Assembly: GCA_966424055.1 (NCBI GenBank)
Contig: CBJLMB010000004.1
Coordinates: forward strand, 124,001-188,000
From: Deminuibacter sp966424055
GTDB taxonomy: Bacteria; Bacteroidota; Bacteroidia; Chitinophagales; Chitinophagaceae
Direction of reading: 5' to 3'
DNA: 64,000 nt
Shown: positions 62,515 to 64,000 of the stretch, in pieces
How positions within the stretch are numbered: position 1 is the first letter of the stretch
Layout: each line of letters begins with the position of its first letter
Notes under the pieces: model-generated
The model's database searches: none
Told to the model about the DNA's origin: nothing
Seen by the model: only the letters and a program-made list of their open reading frames with translations
Program-made: the position numbers and the translations under genes

Positions 62515-64000
62515 ATGTATAAATTTTTATTGATACTGTCCGTTATATTCTTTACCTGCACCAGGCTGTTTGCACAAACAGTGGTACAGGGTAAGGTGCT
62601 GGATAAAATAACCCGTGAGGCCATCCCCCATGCCAATATACAGGTACAGGGCACAGACAGGGGAGTACAGGCAGATGGCAGCGGCCATTTTTCCATCAGC
62701 CTTGGCGAAAAAGAGACACTGCTCATTTCTGCGGTGAACTATGAAACACAGGAAATACATCCCCGCGAGCACAGCATTGCTGCGGCACTGGCGCCCTCCA
62801 GCAATAAACTGCAGGAAGTGGTAGTGAGTGGCAGCCGAACCGCCCAGAAAAGAAGCGAAGTGCCCGTAGCCATCAGTACCATCAGCGCACAAACCATGGC
62901 TGAAACAAAAGCCAACCGGCTGGATCAGCTGCTGAATAAGGCCACCGGCGTGTATATGGTGAACCTGGGCAATGAGCAGCACGAAATGAGCATCCGCCAG
63001 CCGCTGACCACCAAAAGTCTTTTCCTGTACCTGGAAGATGGCATCCCCATCCGCACATCGGGTATTTACAACCACAATGCATTGCTCGAAATGAATATGG
63101 CCGCCACCAGGCAGATTGAAATTATCCGCGGCCCCTCTTCTTCCCTGTACGGTGCAGAGGCCATTGGCGGTGCGGTGAATATCATCACTGTTGCACCACC
63201 CGCTGTTGCCGGCGGCACAGTAAGTATACAGGCCAATAATACCGGGTATAAACGCGCCGATATCCAGGTTGGTAATACATTCGGCAAATGGGGCGTGGTT
63301 GCCAGTGGTTATTATGCCAACCGGCATAACGGCCCCATTGATTACAGCGATTTTCATAAAACAGCTTTAACCGTACGTGCAGATTATAAAGCGAATGATA
63401 AACTCAGCCTCAGCAATGCGGTCACTTTCGTGGATTATTACAGCGATATGACCGGCGCCCTGGACAGTGCACATTTTGCCCGGAAGGATTATTCAACACC
63501 TTATTCATTCACTTACCGGAAAGTGACCGCTCTCCGGGTAAGATCGCAGCTTACACAACAATGGAACAGCAACAGCCAGACACAGGTATCACTGGTGTTC
63601 CGCAACAACAGTGTAAAGCAAAACCCCTCGTACTATATATCGAATAATCTTCAAAACCCCTTGCTGGCAAACGGGCAGATCAACAACAGCTCTTTCAACA
63701 GTTACCTGTTCATTGCCCAGCACCAGCAGCATTTCGGCTGGCTCAACAGCAGGATAATAGCAGGCATCAGTGCCGATATCAGCCCGAGCACGTACACCGC
63801 CACTTATATCCGCATACAACGCGACAGCAAGGGCAATTATACCAGCTTTACTCCTACTGATTCTTCACTGAGCAATTATACAACCGGCATCAGCAACCTG
63901 GCCTCTTATGCACAGTACGAGATCAGTCCCGCAAAAGGCCTTAAACTGGTGGGTGCGCTGCGGTACGATTTTTATCATTATCATTTCAGTAATTATCTGC
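62515..64000 (+). CDS. TonB-dependent receptor (3' end outside window)
   Basis: Open from the ATG at 62515 for 495 codons to the window end. A signal peptide (about 1-20, TRLFAQ) is followed by a carboxypeptidase-regulatory-like domain at about 22-98 (GKVLDKITREAIPHANIQVQ) and a plug at about 100-225 (LQEVVVSGSRTAQKRSEVPV, then IEIIRGPSSSLYGAEAIGGA). A barrel start follows. There is no STN domain, so it should not signal through FecR. The plug type is that of siderophore, haem and copper receptors. The preceding Cys-rich small proteins favour a metal substrate, which is inference. Confidence 0.93.
   Translation, partial: MYKFLLILSVIFFTCTRLFAQTVVQGKVLDKITREAIPHANIQVQGTDRGVQADGSGHFSISLGEKETLLISAVNYETQEIHPREHSIAAALAPSSNKLQEVVVSGSRTAQKRSEVPVAISTISAQTMAETKANRLDQLLNKATGVYMVNLGNEQHEMSIRQPLTTKSLFLYLEDGIPIRTSGIYNHNALLEMNMAATRQIEIIRGPSSSLYGAEAIGGAVNIITVAPPAVAGGTVSIQANNTGYKRADIQVGNTFGKWGVVASGYYANRHNGPIDYSDFHKTALTVRADYKANDKLSLSNAVTFVDYYSDMTGALDSAHFARKDYSTPYSFTYRKVTALRVRSQLTQQWNSNSQTQVSLVFRNNSVKQNPSYYISNNLQNPLLANGQINNSSFNSYLFIAQHQQHFGWLNSRIIAGISADISPSTYTATYIRIQRDSKGNYTSFTPTDSSLSNYTTGISNLASYAQYEISPAKGLKLVGALRYDFYHYHFSNYL

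Noticed and set aside
62527..63357. A 276-residue minus-strand frame opposite the TonB receptor.
   Set aside because: The receptor frame has signal peptide and plug motifs. The opposite frame is its codon shadow, rich in Cys, His and Gly with no domain pattern.

Overview
The window reads as chromosomal DNA of a free-living Bacteroidota, most likely a member of Chitinophagaceae. The evidence is a SusC/SusD pair, a FecI/FecR-type sigma/anti-sigma pair upstream of a TonB receptor with an STN domain, a type IX secretion sorting domain on a giant polysaccharidase, LytTR two-component genes, and TAnnTTTG promoter motifs. No plasmid or phage backbone is visible. The first and last genes, both TonB-dependent receptors, run off the window.

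Layout. (1) 1-4685, minus: sigma factor, FecR anti-sigma factor and TonB receptor. (2) 4900-9263: a small conserved protein, two secreted proteins of unknown function, an AraC regulator, an NTF2-fold secreted protein and a Crp/Fnr regulator. (3) 9288-12384, plus: a cluster divergent from the Crp/Fnr gene, with a perfect TTGAT-N4-ATCAA box between them. It encodes a GcvH-like protein without the lipoyl lysine, a methyltransferase, a DUF983 protein, several small unknowns and a DUF1275 membrane protein. (4) 12763-14201: a Tat-exported Mn-type superoxide dismutase and a DoxX protein. (5) 14558-21119: an alcohol-dehydrogenase-type gene cut in two by a 5627-bp AT-rich element (15328-20954). The element has 19-bp imperfect terminal inverted repeats and an 8-bp target duplication but no transposase; removing it restores a 308-codon reading frame. 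Inside are mostly broken genes and four copies of a hairpin repeat. (6) 21390-27465: Hsp20, a leucine-rich-repeat protein, a secreted unknown, a DoxX-like membrane protein and a MacB/FtsX-type permease.

(7) 27796-53005: a large polysaccharide utilisation region. One minus-strand unit holds SusC, SusD and a 1604-residue secreted protein with an alginate-lyase-like domain, two CBM3 modules and a T9SS signal. A second holds a heparinase II/III-type lyase, GH88 and GH97. A third holds a sugar/H+ symporter, a GH127-type enzyme and a serine-hydrolase/alpha-beta-hydrolase fusion. Two LacI regulators close the locus. Two palindrome types, CTTAATCGATTAAG-like and GCAAACGTGTGC, occur both upstream of susC and in the LacI intergenic region, suggesting one regulon. 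A lyase plus unsaturated-uronyl hydrolase plus GH127 points to a uronic-acid-containing, arabinose-decorated polysaccharide; this is inference.

(8) 53326-60333: an RRM protein, tRNA-Cys, a LytS/LytR-type pair, two GNATs, HxlR with a divergent oxidoreductase, and MarR with an HSL-type esterase. (9) 60499-64000: a glutamine amidotransferase, two tandem paralogous small proteins with an NCCGKC motif, a 50-residue membrane peptide, and a TonB receptor, probably a metal-uptake locus.

A composite intergenic repeat made of ordered modules ending in a CAACCATT octamer array occurs at five places, in both orientations. The whole window was read by eye; no similarity search or folding program was available.
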